Notes: generated by a model not told the origin, from the letters alone. A stretch of DNA of 64,000 bases from Burkholderia sp. lig30 (GCF_000687455.2 NZ_JGVW01000049.1:124001-188000); one strand, 5' to 3'. Positions 41,072 to 48,905 are shown, counted from the first letter of the stretch. Program-made: numbers and translations.

Positions 41072-41255
41072 GCGCACGAAAGCAGTAGTTGAGGCGAGCA
41101 AGTTTTTGCAGATACGTGCATCCACCGACGACGTGGCTAACCAGGGCCATGTGCAATCAGTCGCGGTACGGCTACTTCGGCATTATCCGTTCGCCATCGA
41201 CCTTGAGCTGTCCGCTGCGGCATTAACCGGAATTTGGACCATCCCTGAACGCTGA
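41055..41255 (+). CDS. BPSL0761-like small protein
   Basis: A 66-residue protein starting MTTPHERTKAVVEASKFLQI and containing VAVRLLRHYPFAIDLELSA. Short proteins with M-T-x-P-x-E-R-T at the N-terminus and LLRHYP in the middle are what I know as the BPSL0761 family, of unknown function and frequent in Burkholderia islands. GGAG at 41045-41048 fits the ATG at 41055 better than the one at 41043. It overlaps the preceding gene's end by 17 bases. Confidence 0.6.
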   Translation: MTTPHERTKAVVEASKFLQIRASTDDVANQGHVQSVAVRLLRHYPFAIDLELSAAALTGIWTIPER

Positions 41256-41312
41256 CGAAGTGACCAAACAACTGTCCGAAGCAAACCAACTCACTATTGA
41301 TATTGGACGAAC

Positions 41313-41651
41313 ATGATGGAAACGAGCGCCGTGCCTGAAGAATTTCCCCACGAATCGACGCCGGCAGTCGTTCCCGGCGCCCAGCCGAAAGTTTGCGCCA
41401 GGTTATCGTATGGCGTCTATGTCACGGGACAAACAGACGACGAGCGTCGGGAGCGCTGGCTTCTCTGCGAAGACCTCGCAAAGCAGCTCGTTCCCGTAGC
41501 GCGGAAAGACGCGCTGTCGCACCCGCAGCACTCTACACATCGGACGCTCGAACGCGTCCGGGTGTCGGTTGCTCGTAAGGCTTGGGTATCGCCCGAAGAA
41601 CTCGCATGGCTCATGTGGCGTTTGCAGGCGCTACTCGGCTGGCAACCATGA
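41313..41651 (+). CDS. hypothetical protein, third of a small-gene trio
   Basis: A 112-residue protein with PGAQPKVCARLSYGVYVTGQ, then DERRERWLLCEDLAKQLVPV and a C-terminal SPEELAWLMWRLQALLGW. I recall this layout (GAQPK...Y..G.T..E...R...CEDL..QL) as a recurring unknown near BPSL0761-type genes. It is predicted mostly helical, with no signal or membrane segment. It lies 57 bases after the previous gene on the same strand, probably co-transcribed with the tail of the tns operon. Confidence 0.6.
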   Translation: MMETSAVPEEFPHESTPAVVPGAQPKVCARLSYGVYVTGQTDDERRERWLLCEDLAKQLVPVARKDALSHPQHSTHRTLERVRVSVARKAWVSPEELAWLMWRLQALLGWQP

Positions 41652-42295
41652 GCGACTTCGCCCGTGACCCTCTTAGCCAACACCGATGGAAAGCGGTCGT
41701 CGCGTGCTAGCAGTCACCATCACTGACTTCGTTAGATTCGATGCTTTATCGACATCGATTCCGCCTTCCCCGGAAGGCTCAGCCTGAGCATATCCATGGC
41801 CTTGAGTCGCCGGGTGGTGAGGCTGAGCCCAGCCCTCCCTACGGCACTGATGCCCGGGAAAGCCTTCCACTCAGCCGCGCCACCCTTACTGTCACCGGTA
41901 TGGAGCCGCCTCGCCCGCCAGCCTCTACGCGTCCTCCGGGACGCTAGCTTCGCCATCCCGTTGCCGATATCTCAGACGCTTTCCCCGCAGTCTCGGCTTT
42001 CCCCTGCGCGCTGCCGGTGGATTCAGCCCCCGTTCACGCAAGCGGCATTGCGTCGTGCCACCGAAGCCAACCGGACGGGTTGGGCGGCCCTCCTGCCCGG
42101 CGGCTCGATGACTCGGCGGGCAGGCACGAACGCACTGCACAACGGTATAGGGCTCGAATGCGCCACAATGAGTAGCAACTCGTGCATTGTATTATTCAAT
42201 CGTTCAGTGCTCACCAATAGTGACTCATTCAAGGCGAGCTAGAAGCTCTAATCGAATGCGCGGTAACGGACGGATGAGCGTCAAAGAGCTCCCGC
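41652..42295. other. 640-bp GC-rich stretch without a supported gene, strongly structured
   Basis: Several inverted repeats are visible. The clearest is CCTGCCCG (42092-42099) with CGGGCAGG (42117-42124). Others are CCTTCCCCGGAAGG near 41763 and repeated GGCTGAGCC/GGCTCAGCC-type motifs at 41777 and 41821. Frames on both strands are short and not convincing. It could be the remnant of a structured RNA or of a decayed gene. Confidence 0.4.
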
Positions 42296-42454
42296 ATGCC
42301 CGGCGCATACGCAATCGACTTACGCAAACAACGGCAAAACATGCATCACATCTCTCCCCTCAATGACTCGGCTTCGGTTCACTGGCTTGAACACCTGTCC
42401 GAAAATCTCGAACATCTGCCCGCCGATGCGCGACGCACCGCCGCTATGTCATAG
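42296..42454 (+). CDS. possible small ORF convergent with the ParB module
   Basis: A 52-residue frame from ATG 42296 reads MPGAYAIDLRKQRQNMHHIS and LNDSASVHWLEHLSENLEHL, ending 5 bases before the stop of the convergent ParB-like gene. Composition is protein-like (ENLEHLPADARR), but there is no good ribosome site and no recognised family. Confidence 0.25.
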   Translation: MPGAYAIDLRKQRQNMHHISPLNDSASVHWLEHLSENLEHLPADARRTAAMS

Positions 42455-42459
42455 CTCGA

Positions 42460-43362
42460 TTAGACGACCGCACTGAATTGCTGCTGGTCGAGAGAAATAG
42501 TTGCAATGATGGACTCGAACTCGGCCATCAAGTCTGGATGGTGTTGGGCAATGTATTGCCGTGCGGATTCATTTTCGAGTAGCTTCGCGAGATATCCTTT
42601 CGCAAGCACCAAGTTCAACACGTCCTGGCCATAGGTCTGTTCCACGAGCTTATACTGCCCCTGAAGATTACTCATCTCCCGCTCCATTTTCGCCATCTGC
42701 TCCGGGCTAACGCCGGTCAGTTTGCGGGGCTTCTTGCCCTCCACAAGACGGGCCGCTGGCGTGGCCACTAATAATGCCTCGGCATAGGAAACCGAGACAT
42801 TGTTCGCAGCCACCATCAACTCAACGCATTCGACCTGCCGCGTGGGTTTCATCTTCCGAATAGCGCGAACAAGTTCCGGCGAGAACCGCCGGTCTCCGAG
42901 AAGTTCAACCGCTTCCGGGCAAACGCCGTCGAGAAGCGACATCTTTTTCAAAATCTGCGATACGTCCACGGAAAGAGCTTTCGCCAACCGTTCGGGCGAT
43001 ACGCCTCTGTCAATTACACGCCGTATCATATAGTGCTCTTGGATTGTCGAGAGGCGATTGACTCGGTTGTTATAGGTGTAGCTCTCGTCATCGGTCGCGA
43101 CAATGCAGGCAACCCGCTCGTGCCCCAAGTCCTGGATGGCACGTAAGCGTAGATGCCCATCCAGCAAAACATGTTGCCCTGAAGACTGGTCCGCAGGCGT
43201 TACGGAAAGCGGTTCGATGAGTCCTATCTCCTCAATGGAGGTTCTTATCTGCTTGAATTTACGCGATTCGACCACGGGCGTCGGTATTCGGCGCGATGGC
43301 AAGATGCTGGAGACAGGCACCGACAATGGCTCGGGGATGAATCCAAGAGTTACACCAGTCAT
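42460..43362 (-). CDS. ParB/RepB-like protein 2
   Basis: A 300-residue protein with a ParB N-terminal-like domain (FKQIRTSIEEIGLIEPLSVT, HVLLDGHLRLRAIQDLGHER). The usual GERR motif is replaced by DGHLRL. A helical middle (GVSPERLAKALSVDVSQILK) and a RepB-like C-terminus follow. The ATG at 43362 overlaps the preceding stop (ATGA) and has GGGAG upstream; an in-frame start at 43383 is possible. No ParA ATPase accompanies it, so chromosome or plasmid segregation is unlikely. A DNA-binding role with the recombinase is inferred. Confidence 0.8.
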   Translation of the reverse strand: MTGVTLGFIPEPLSVPVSSILPSRRIPTPVVESRKFKQIRTSIEEIGLIEPLSVTPADQSSGQHVLLDGHLRLRAIQDLGHERVACIVATDDESYTYNNRVNRLSTIQEHYMIRRVIDRGVSPERLAKALSVDVSQILKKMSLLDGVCPEAVELLGDRRFSPELVRAIRKMKPTRQVECVELMVAANNVSVSYAEALLVATPAARLVEGKKPRKLTGVSPEQMAKMEREMSNLQGQYKLVEQTYGQDVLNLVLAKGYLAKLLENESARQYIAQHHPDLMAEFESIIATISLDQQQFSAVV

Positions 43363-44261
43363 GTAGCACTCCCGCTGGGCCACACGCGTTCGGCGAGATA
43401 CTTCGGCAGGCTGGCCAGTCCCTCCGCGCGCAGCAGATTGACGAAGTTCTCATCGGCAAACAGTTGCCTCAATGCACCGACGACAAACAGCAACCGCTGC
43501 TGTGTGAATTCGGCCTTTCTGACCATGGATTTCTGACGCTCTACCTCGTGCTCATACGTGCGCACGAGACTCGATGTCGTGACGGCGGCGGACTTGCTCG
43601 TCATATTGTGCGCCGTGCTTCGTCCGAGTGCTTTCCTGCGCTCGATGACGCGGCGCGCGCTCATCAGTTGCTTACCCCGCAATTTCCCAGACTCGTAAGC
43701 TTCCTGGAGTGCAGCCTGAATCTCAGCGTCGTCGTCGCCGGCGCCAACAATCATGAGGGCCGCATTCAGGGGAACGAGGCCTTTCTCGACGGCAACCACA
43801 AGTCTCTCTTCTCCCTGGTGCAGAAGCGTAAGGATGCCGTGAACGTAGGTCGGCGTGAGACCTGTTTTTTCGGCAATGACCTTCGGCGCATATCCCTGCT
43901 CCTGCAATTGCCGAATGCCGGCAAGCCGTTCGATGGGGCGACACTGTCTGCGCGCGATGTTTTCAGTCAGACTCATGACGAACGCGTCCTCGTCGCTTAC
44001 GCTCACCACGAGTGCGGGAATCGTCGTCTCGCCCAGCATGCGGAACGCCTTCAATCGCCCTTCGCCGCACACGAGCAGATATTTCTCGATGCCGCCGGCT
44101 GTCGCCCGTGGCGTGACCACGATTGGTTTCTTCAGGCCTATGGTCTTGATGTTGTCGACGATTTCATTGAACACTCGACTATTGCGCTCCCTCGGATTGA
44201 TGACTTCAATCTGGGCAACTGGGACCATCCGGATTTCTCCGGGCTGCTGCCGCGAGTTCAC
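43359..44261 (-). CDS. ParB/RepB-like protein 1
   Basis: A 300-residue ParB-family protein. Box I reads KYLLVCGEGRLKAFRMLGE and box II LTENIARRQCRPIERLAG, close to the ParB CTP-binding/nuclease domain (GERRxRA, ENxxRxxLxPxE). An HTH follows (GYAPKVIAEKTGLTPTYVHG), and a coiled C-terminus contains EHEVERQKSMVRKAEFTQQR. It overlaps both neighbours by 4 bases, so recombinase, ParB1 and ParB2 are translated as a unit. The order recombinase-ParB-ParB without ParA suggests recombination control, not partition. Confidence 0.82.
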   Translation of the reverse strand: MNSRQQPGEIRMVPVAQIEVINPRERNSRVFNEIVDNIKTIGLKKPIVVTPRATAGGIEKYLLVCGEGRLKAFRMLGETTIPALVVSVSDEDAFVMSLTENIARRQCRPIERLAGIRQLQEQGYAPKVIAEKTGLTPTYVHGILTLLHQGEERLVVAVEKGLVPLNAALMIVGAGDDDAEIQAALQEAYESGKLRGKQLMSARRVIERRKALGRSTAHNMTSKSAAVTTSSLVRTYEHEVERQKSMVRKAEFTQQRLLFVVGALRQLFADENFVNLLRAEGLASLPKYLAERVWPSGSAT

Positions 44262-45823
44262 GCTACTCTCCTCAGACGGGCACGCTCGGCCATTCCATAT
44301 AAGTAGTCCAGCGTATCGAAGCGATAACTCTCAAACTCGATTGGATTTTGGTCGGCGAGGTGAATACGAGGTTGTCCAAAATCCAGACGTGGCAACAAGT
44401 AGTAGTCCAGCGCCGAAGCATTCGTTTGGTCGAGCCGCACCGCAACAGTGATGTCCGGCAGAAGGCTCGTATCAAAGCGTACCTTCCAGTGATTTCGTCC
44501 ATTGTCATGCGCTTGGCAGCGCGCGAGCACAATGCAGGCCGTGAACTCGTCATTGACCGTCAGCAGGTCGGTTGCCGGGTCGCGTATCACCGTGCCGCCC
44601 AAATCCGCGATTTTCCGCTCCGTCTGCACAACGATTTCCGGATGCAGCTGCCGCAGGAAGCGGTTGGTCTCAATATAGCGATAATCCCGGCCAGGCGTAA
44701 AACCGACTGCCTGGTAGGCGCGAATCAGGCTGCCAAACCGGTAAACATAGACCGACGTAGAAGGCATGCCATCGGTTTCATCAATCACGACGCCGGACAG
44801 AAACCCGCGACTTCGGTACAGGTTACGCAGGCGCTCAATGAGCTCCTCATTCGAATAGTGACGCGCTCTCGCCCGCATGATGCCTTGAGCGGTGTAGAAC
44901 GTCTCGCTCGGCACGATTGCCTGAAAAGCACTCTCCCTCCGAATCCACATGTCTGGAGTGTTGGTCACCCGCGTCTTCTTCAGCTTGAACGACACACGGT
45001 TGTACACGTTATTGCCGATGTATTTCTCGTTGGTCAAAACTTCGCGTACCGTCGCTCGAGTCCATTCCCGGTCAAGGTCAGTCCGCACGCGCATGCCGTT
45101 CAGACGAGCAGCGATTTCGCATTCATTGAGCGACTCGTCGATAAACCACTCGTAGATTAAATTGACGGTTCGCACTTCGCTTTCCGGTCCTGGCATGAGG
45201 ATTACCCGGTCCGTCTGCAGACTTTTATGTTCGCCGCGGCGCAATTCTGTCTTCATGAGGCCGTGGTCATCGACCAAAATGCGGCGTAGTCCATAGCCAG
45301 CCGGACCGCCTTGCCGGAAACCCATCTCAATCAAACGGCACTGGCCGGCAAATACCTTCGCGGACAATTCCCGACTGTACTCGCCGGCCATCGCCCGCTT
45401 TACGCCTTTCACGATGGTCGAGACAGGTGACCCGTCGTTCTCGAACTGCTCGGCGCAGTACGCGACCTGGATGCCAGCACGGCGGCAAATGTACTCGTAA
45501 TACGCGCTCTCGTCGGCATCCTGGAATCGCCCCCATCGACTCACGTCGTAGACGAGGATGACGGAGAAGTCGGCCTTGCCGTTGACCACATCGGAGATGA
45601 GATTCTGCAGTGCCTGCCGGCCGTCGATTCGAAGGCCGCTTTTACCCTCATCGGCATATGTGCGGACAATTTCGAGTCCGCGGCGGGTTGCGTAGTCTCG
45701 AATCCGGTCGCGCTGATTTTCAGTCGAATACTGCTGATGTTCAGTCGACATGCGGACGTACTCCGCTGCGCGCCCGGCAGGCGAAGTCGCTACGACCGGC
45801 GCATCCGCGTTATTGAATGACAT
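44258..45823 (-). CDS. serine recombinase (resolvase/invertase superfamily, 521 residues)
   Basis: The N-terminal catalytic domain has EYVRMSTEHQQYSTENQRDR, with Ser in the R-x-S motif as nucleophile, and VYDVSRWGRFQDADE. A 'Recombinase' domain (GPAGYGLRRILVDDHGLM; ATVREVLTNEKYIGNNVYNR) is typical of large serine recombinases. The remaining ~200 residues are unusual and without the zinc ribbon/coiled coil of phage integrases. It is far longer than TniR-type resolvases (about 200 residues), so it is probably not a cointegrate resolvase. First gene of the three-gene overlapping operon. Confidence 0.87.
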   Translation of the reverse strand: MSFNNADAPVVATSPAGRAAEYVRMSTEHQQYSTENQRDRIRDYATRRGLEIVRTYADEGKSGLRIDGRQALQNLISDVVNGKADFSVILVYDVSRWGRFQDADESAYYEYICRRAGIQVAYCAEQFENDGSPVSTIVKGVKRAMAGEYSRELSAKVFAGQCRLIEMGFRQGGPAGYGLRRILVDDHGLMKTELRRGEHKSLQTDRVILMPGPESEVRTVNLIYEWFIDESLNECEIAARLNGMRVRTDLDREWTRATVREVLTNEKYIGNNVYNRVSFKLKKTRVTNTPDMWIRRESAFQAIVPSETFYTAQGIMRARARHYSNEELIERLRNLYRSRGFLSGVVIDETDGMPSTSVYVYRFGSLIRAYQAVGFTPGRDYRYIETNRFLRQLHPEIVVQTERKIADLGGTVIRDPATDLLTVNDEFTACIVLARCQAHDNGRNHWKVRFDTSLLPDITVAVRLDQTNASALDYYLLPRLDFGQPRIHLADQNPIEFESYRFDTLDYLYGMAERARLRRVA

Positions 45824-45989
45824 GTTCCACCCCGCAACTCAGACACTGCACGCGGCAGGCACCGGACGCAAGTGGGCGCCGGATGCGAGCGTCGCGGCCT
45901 CACATCAGAAGGTCGCGTTCGAAAGCGAACGGTGACAAGGCAAAGGTAGCAGGCCCGACACCGATGTGTATCAAGTCATCTCTTTGCAA

Positions 45990-46433
45990 TCATGTGGATG
46001 GCGCCGTCGGCGCAGAGAGCACGGCTATGTGGACGGTCCACGCGTTCATTTTTGCAACGCCGGCATCATCGGCATGAGACAGCACGTAGAAGCCGGAACC
46101 CAGCGGCCGAGAGAGCCCGATGACGTCCATCTTTGCAATCGGCTTGAAACTCCGTCGTGCATTACGCGTCCGCTGCATGCTGCGGTTGCGCTCCTGATAT
46201 GCTGGATGCGCCGCGCGATATTCGCGCCAGTAGCTCGAGTGGCCTGCACGCCATTTCGCCTGCGCCCGGGCCTGGTTGTCGCGATAGTCGCTATCGATAC
46301 GGAGCCGGTTGTGCTGCCAGTCGCGTCGACGAGCGCGCTGGCAATCTTCCGATGAGCAATAACGCTGGCGGGGAACATGCAGTAGCGGCACGAACGCGTT
46401 GCCGCAGGCGAGACAACGGCGGGGGGATTGCAT
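45990..46433 (-). CDS. zinc-ribbon protein upstream of the recombinase module
   Basis: A 147-residue basic protein. The N-terminal zinc ribbon is RRCLACGNAFVPLLHVPRQR followed by YCSSEDCQRARRRDWQ, giving C-x2-C and C-x4-C pairs. Arg/Trp/Tyr-rich repeats follow (QAKWRAGHSSYWREYRAAHP). Such RQRYCS..C.RARR proteins recur, as I recall, beside recombinase/ParB-like genes in Proteobacteria. It lies 166 bp upstream of the recombinase gene on the same strand and could be its first operon member. A DNA- or RNA-binding role is inferred from the ribbon and charge. Confidence 0.65.
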   Translation of the reverse strand: MQSPRRCLACGNAFVPLLHVPRQRYCSSEDCQRARRRDWQHNRLRIDSDYRDNQARAQAKWRAGHSSYWREYRAAHPAYQERNRSMQRTRNARRSFKPIAKMDVIGLSRPLGSGFYVLSHADDAGVAKMNAWTVHIAVLSAPTAPST

Positions 46434-46723
46434 GAGTGCTCTCCATGTCGGGTTGCAACGAGCGAACGCCGACGCCTCGACCAGCCACTGAAACCACTGG
46501 CCCGAGACGGGATAGGGAGAGGGGCTTACTCAGTAATTGCTTCGTTAAACGGCCATCGCAATTTGCTTGGCGCGTTAGTAGGCCAGTCTCAGAAACTTGG
46601 ACATTTCTTGACCGTCGGTGTGCATCGAGCTGGTTCGCTCACGACCGACCTATGGGCGATGGCGATGGGAGAGCTTCGCCAGAAAAGTACCCCGTCATCA
46701 CGCGGGCTTAGCTGCGTGGCAAG

Positions 46724-46825
46724 AAATCTCAGGCGATGCTTCCCAAAATCTCACCCGATGCTTCCCAGAATCCGCAGAGCCTTGTCTGACGGGCCCAAAA
46801 ATCTCACGTTTTGAGTCTCGCTACA
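46724..46825. repeat. right end of the Tn7-like element, tandem 22-bp TnsB-type repeats
   Basis: Two abutting 22-bp repeats lie at 46724-46745 and 46746-46767 (AAATCTCAxxCGATGCTTCCCA). A degenerate spacer and a terminal unit beginning AAATCTCACG at 46800 follow, and the element ends CGCTACA at 46825. Abutting repeats here and a spaced copy at the other end mimic the asymmetric right and left ends of Tn7. Confidence 0.82.
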
Positions 46826-46856
46826 CACTCCGCGTAACCGCATAGACCGAGAAAAC

Positions 46857-46890
46857 AAGGCCCATAAGTTGAGAGACTTATGGGCCTTTT
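46857..46890 (+). terminator. strong intrinsic terminator, probably the original gyrB terminator
   Basis: AAGGCCCATAAGT (46857-46869) pairs perfectly with ACTTATGGGCCTT (46876-46888) around a 6-base loop, followed by TTTT. It lies 31 bases outside the right end of the transposon. With the element removed it would be about 40 bases after the gyrB stop. Confidence 0.85.
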
Positions 46891-47141
46891 CTATCGAGTA
46901 CGTCGTGCTGCTATACAGCTATGATTACCGATCAAATTTGAGCGGTTATCGCGCCTTAACTAACAAATATGGTCGGTAATTTGCATTCGATAAGCGATAC
47001 CGCCGAATCGGCAGCTGGAGGTTCGCGCGGGCCGCGGCGACCCGTGGTGCGAACCCGGCCGACAGGAGCATGTGCTCCCCACACACGGATCCAGGCCGGC
47101 CAACTCTCAACCAAAGTTCCAGCTCGGGGCAGAACCAACAG

Positions 47142-47669
47142 TCACCTCCCCACCATCGCCCGCATCACCCCGTCCCTCCTCACCAACGCGTGATAAAGCG
47201 CCGCCGCAAAGTGCGCAAGAAACGTCGCAAAGAACGCGTAAGCCAGCCACCGATGCGCATTCCGCAGCCACGCGAACCAAACCGGATCGGCAGGCACGAT
47301 CGCGGGCAGCTGCACCCCACCTCCGAGCGTCACCGGATACCCACCGGCGGAAAGCATCGCCCACCCAATCAACGGCATTGCAATCATCAGCACATACAGC
47401 ACCAAATGCGACCCAAGCGCCGCAACCTTCTGCCACCCCGGCAAATCCTCCGGCAACGCCGGCGGCCGCGAGCTCAACCGCACAACAACCCGCACACAAG
47501 CGAGCACGAGCACCGCAACCCCAAGCGGCTTATGAATCGCTACAAGCGTCGCATGCCTTTCCGACACCGACGCGACCATCCCCACCCCGATAAACAGCAT
47601 CGCAACGATCATCGCCGCCATGCTCCAATGCAGCACCCTCGCAGGCAGACAGAACACGTTCTTCATCAT
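47142..47669 (-). CDS. cytochrome b561 family protein
   Basis: A 175-residue four-helix membrane protein. His ligands for two b-type haems are visible in ARVLHWSMAAM, AIHKPLGVAV, GSHLVLYVLM and AHFAAALYHAL. It is a quinol-linked electron carrier of the CybB type. It overlaps the catalase-like gene by ATGA and is second in that operon. The pairing suggests that it feeds electrons from the quinone pool to the peroxidase, as proposed for similar gene pairs. Confidence 0.85.
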   Translation of the reverse strand: MMKNVFCLPARVLHWSMAAMIVAMLFIGVGMVASVSERHATLVAIHKPLGVAVLVLACVRVVVRLSSRPPALPEDLPGWQKVAALGSHLVLYVLMIAMPLIGWAMLSAGGYPVTLGGGVQLPAIVPADPVWFAWLRNAHRWLAYAFFATFLAHFAAALYHALVRRDGVMRAMVGR

Positions 47670-48745
47670 CGTTTCTCCGTAACCAGACGCGCGGCCCCAG
47701 GAACCCCAGCCTCTTCACTCGTCCTTCGCAGATAAGAATCCGCATACGCCGCAGACCTGGCCGCCAGCAGCGGATCGCCTGAAACCCGAATCCCCTCAGG
47801 AAGCACCGTCGGATCGTAATTAACATCCCGACAAGGCCCGCTCTCCTGCGCCTCCTCGCGCTCGATCACCAGCGTCCCTGCATCGATCATCGTCCGCGGC
47901 TCTGGCCAGACCCGCGTCGCATCCTCAACCGGATCACCAGGCGCCGCGAACGTAATCAGCAGATGCCATCGTTGCGGCCCTGCCGCGAGCCGCCGCGTCA
48001 GGTCTTCCTGCAGCACATTCGGCTCACCAGCCTTCGCAATCTCCCCCGCGCCCGCCGTCAGCTCCGGCACCACCCTCCACCTCACCGCCCTTCGCGTCCC
48101 CGCCGCATCCACGAGATAAAACGCATTCAACGCGTAATAACTCTGGGTGACGAAACTGGAACTCGGCTTCGCACCTTTCGCCCATGCGCGAAACGCCGCC
48201 GTCTCCGGATGCGCGGCAAAGAACGCCGCAACCTTCGCCGGATCCGGCTTCCCCGTCTTCGGATCCGGCCTACCCGCCACCGTCTGCTCATAAAACGCCT
48301 TCGGCGTCGCAACAGGAAAAACCGGCATGCTGTTCATCCCCGTCCGCCATTGCTCCCCATCCGGCGCAGTCAACCTCAACGCGAGACTCCGAATCGGCAC
48401 ACTGTTATCCGGCGCATACGGATTCCCGCCCGGCAACGCGAACCGTCCGACCACCGGCGTCCTCACCTTCCGAAAGAACGGTGCGGTCGAATACTTGCTC
48501 GCCTCACCGTTCCCTTCGAAGTAACCGCTCACACAAACGCCTTTCGCGTGATTCCGGCGATACCCAGGATGCAGCCCGCCATTGCGCTGCAACGCATCGA
48601 CGATCCGCTGCGCGGTCAGCCGCTGCGGCGCGAGCCACCCGCCGACATACCCGAACGCCGCCGCCACACTGGCCACCGCCCCGCCAATAACGGCCCAGCG
48701 CCACCACCCGCGCCCCGGCCCATCAGGTGAAGAAAACTGATTCAT
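47666..48745 (-). CDS. catalase-family peroxidase (SrpA-like), membrane-anchored
   Basis: A 359-residue protein with one N-terminal membrane segment (WAVIGGAVASVAAAFGYVGG), then a mini-catalase domain. The catalytic His lies in NHAKGVCVSGYF, and the proximal haem Tyr probably in SAAYADSYLRRT near the C-terminus. It should remove peroxides in the periplasm. The ATG at 48745 follows GGGAG by suitable spacing. Its promoter (48784-48814) matches that of the divergent sigma factor, so it is a direct target of that sigma. Confidence 0.85.
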   Translation of the reverse strand: MNQFSSPDGPGRGWWRWAVIGGAVASVAAAFGYVGGWLAPQRLTAQRIVDALQRNGGLHPGYRRNHAKGVCVSGYFEGNGEASKYSTAPFFRKVRTPVVGRFALPGGNPYAPDNSVPIRSLALRLTAPDGEQWRTGMNSMPVFPVATPKAFYEQTVAGRPDPKTGKPDPAKVAAFFAAHPETAAFRAWAKGAKPSSSFVTQSYYALNAFYLVDAAGTRRAVRWRVVPELTAGAGEIAKAGEPNVLQEDLTRRLAAGPQRWHLLITFAAPGDPVEDATRVWPEPRTMIDAGTLVIEREEAQESGPCRDVNYDPTVLPEGIRVSGDPLLAARSAAYADSYLRRTSEEAGVPGAARLVTEKR

Positions 48746-48783
48746 AACATTCACTCCCGACCACGAGGTCATCTGTCGAACCC

Positions 48784-48814
48784 GCGTAAGACGACCACCA
48801 GCCAGCTTTATTCC
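48784..48814 (-). promoter_or_regulatory. ECF-sigma promoter of the catalase/cytochrome operon
   Basis: On the minus strand: GGAATAAA, 13 bases, then CGTCTTACGC. GGAAT and CGTC are classical ECF -35 and -10 elements. Same spacing and flanks as the divergent promoter at 48840-48870. The -10 lies about 40 bases before the start codon. Confidence 0.8.
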
Positions 48815-48839
48815 GTCAAAATATTTCTCGCTCCCTGAT

Positions 48840-48870
48840 GGAATAAATCCCGCCGACCGGCGTCCTACGC
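48840..48870 (+). promoter_or_regulatory. ECF-sigma promoter of the sigma/anti-sigma operon
   Basis: GGAATAAA (48840-48847), 13 bases, CGTCCTACGC (48861-48870), ending 35 bases before the sigma-factor ATG. Near-identical to the promoter facing the other way, implying positive autoregulation. Confidence 0.8.
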
Positions 48871-48905
48871 AACGAATCCACCCGCAAGCCGGCTCCAGGC
48901 CCGCC

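Larger units (their letters stand above)
21774..46825. mobile_element. Tn7-like transposon inserted just downstream of gyrB
   Basis: The element is defined from sequence. The left end begins TGTAGCGGGAGCCATAACC, and the right end on the complement begins TGTAGCGAGACTCAAAACG. Both run into TGAGATTTT. The 22-bp repeat containing GATGCTTCCCAAAATCTCA occurs once near the left end and twice in tandem near the right end, in inverted orientation. Direct CACT flanks lie at 21770-21773 and 46826-46829; TnsB-type transposases normally give 5 bp. TGT...ACA termini and 22-bp repeats are the Tn7 arrangement. The only DDE transposase inside is the TnsB at 35.7 kb. Span is 25,052 bp, with GC lower than the core. 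Confidence 0.85.

Noticed and set aside
42460-44261. ParB-like genes as a plasmid or chromosome partition locus
   Set aside because: No ParA, no parS-like repeats nearby, and they are translationally coupled to a recombinase.
44258-45823. Serine recombinase read as a TniR-type cointegrate resolvase of the transposon
   Set aside because: It is 521 residues, not about 200. TnsA is present, so cut-and-paste needs no resolvase. It is also coupled to ParB-like genes instead of the tns operon.
21774-46825. The 25-kb island as a tRNA-integrated genomic island
   Set aside because: There is no tRNA at either border and no tyrosine integrase; the ends are TGT...ACA with 22-bp repeats.
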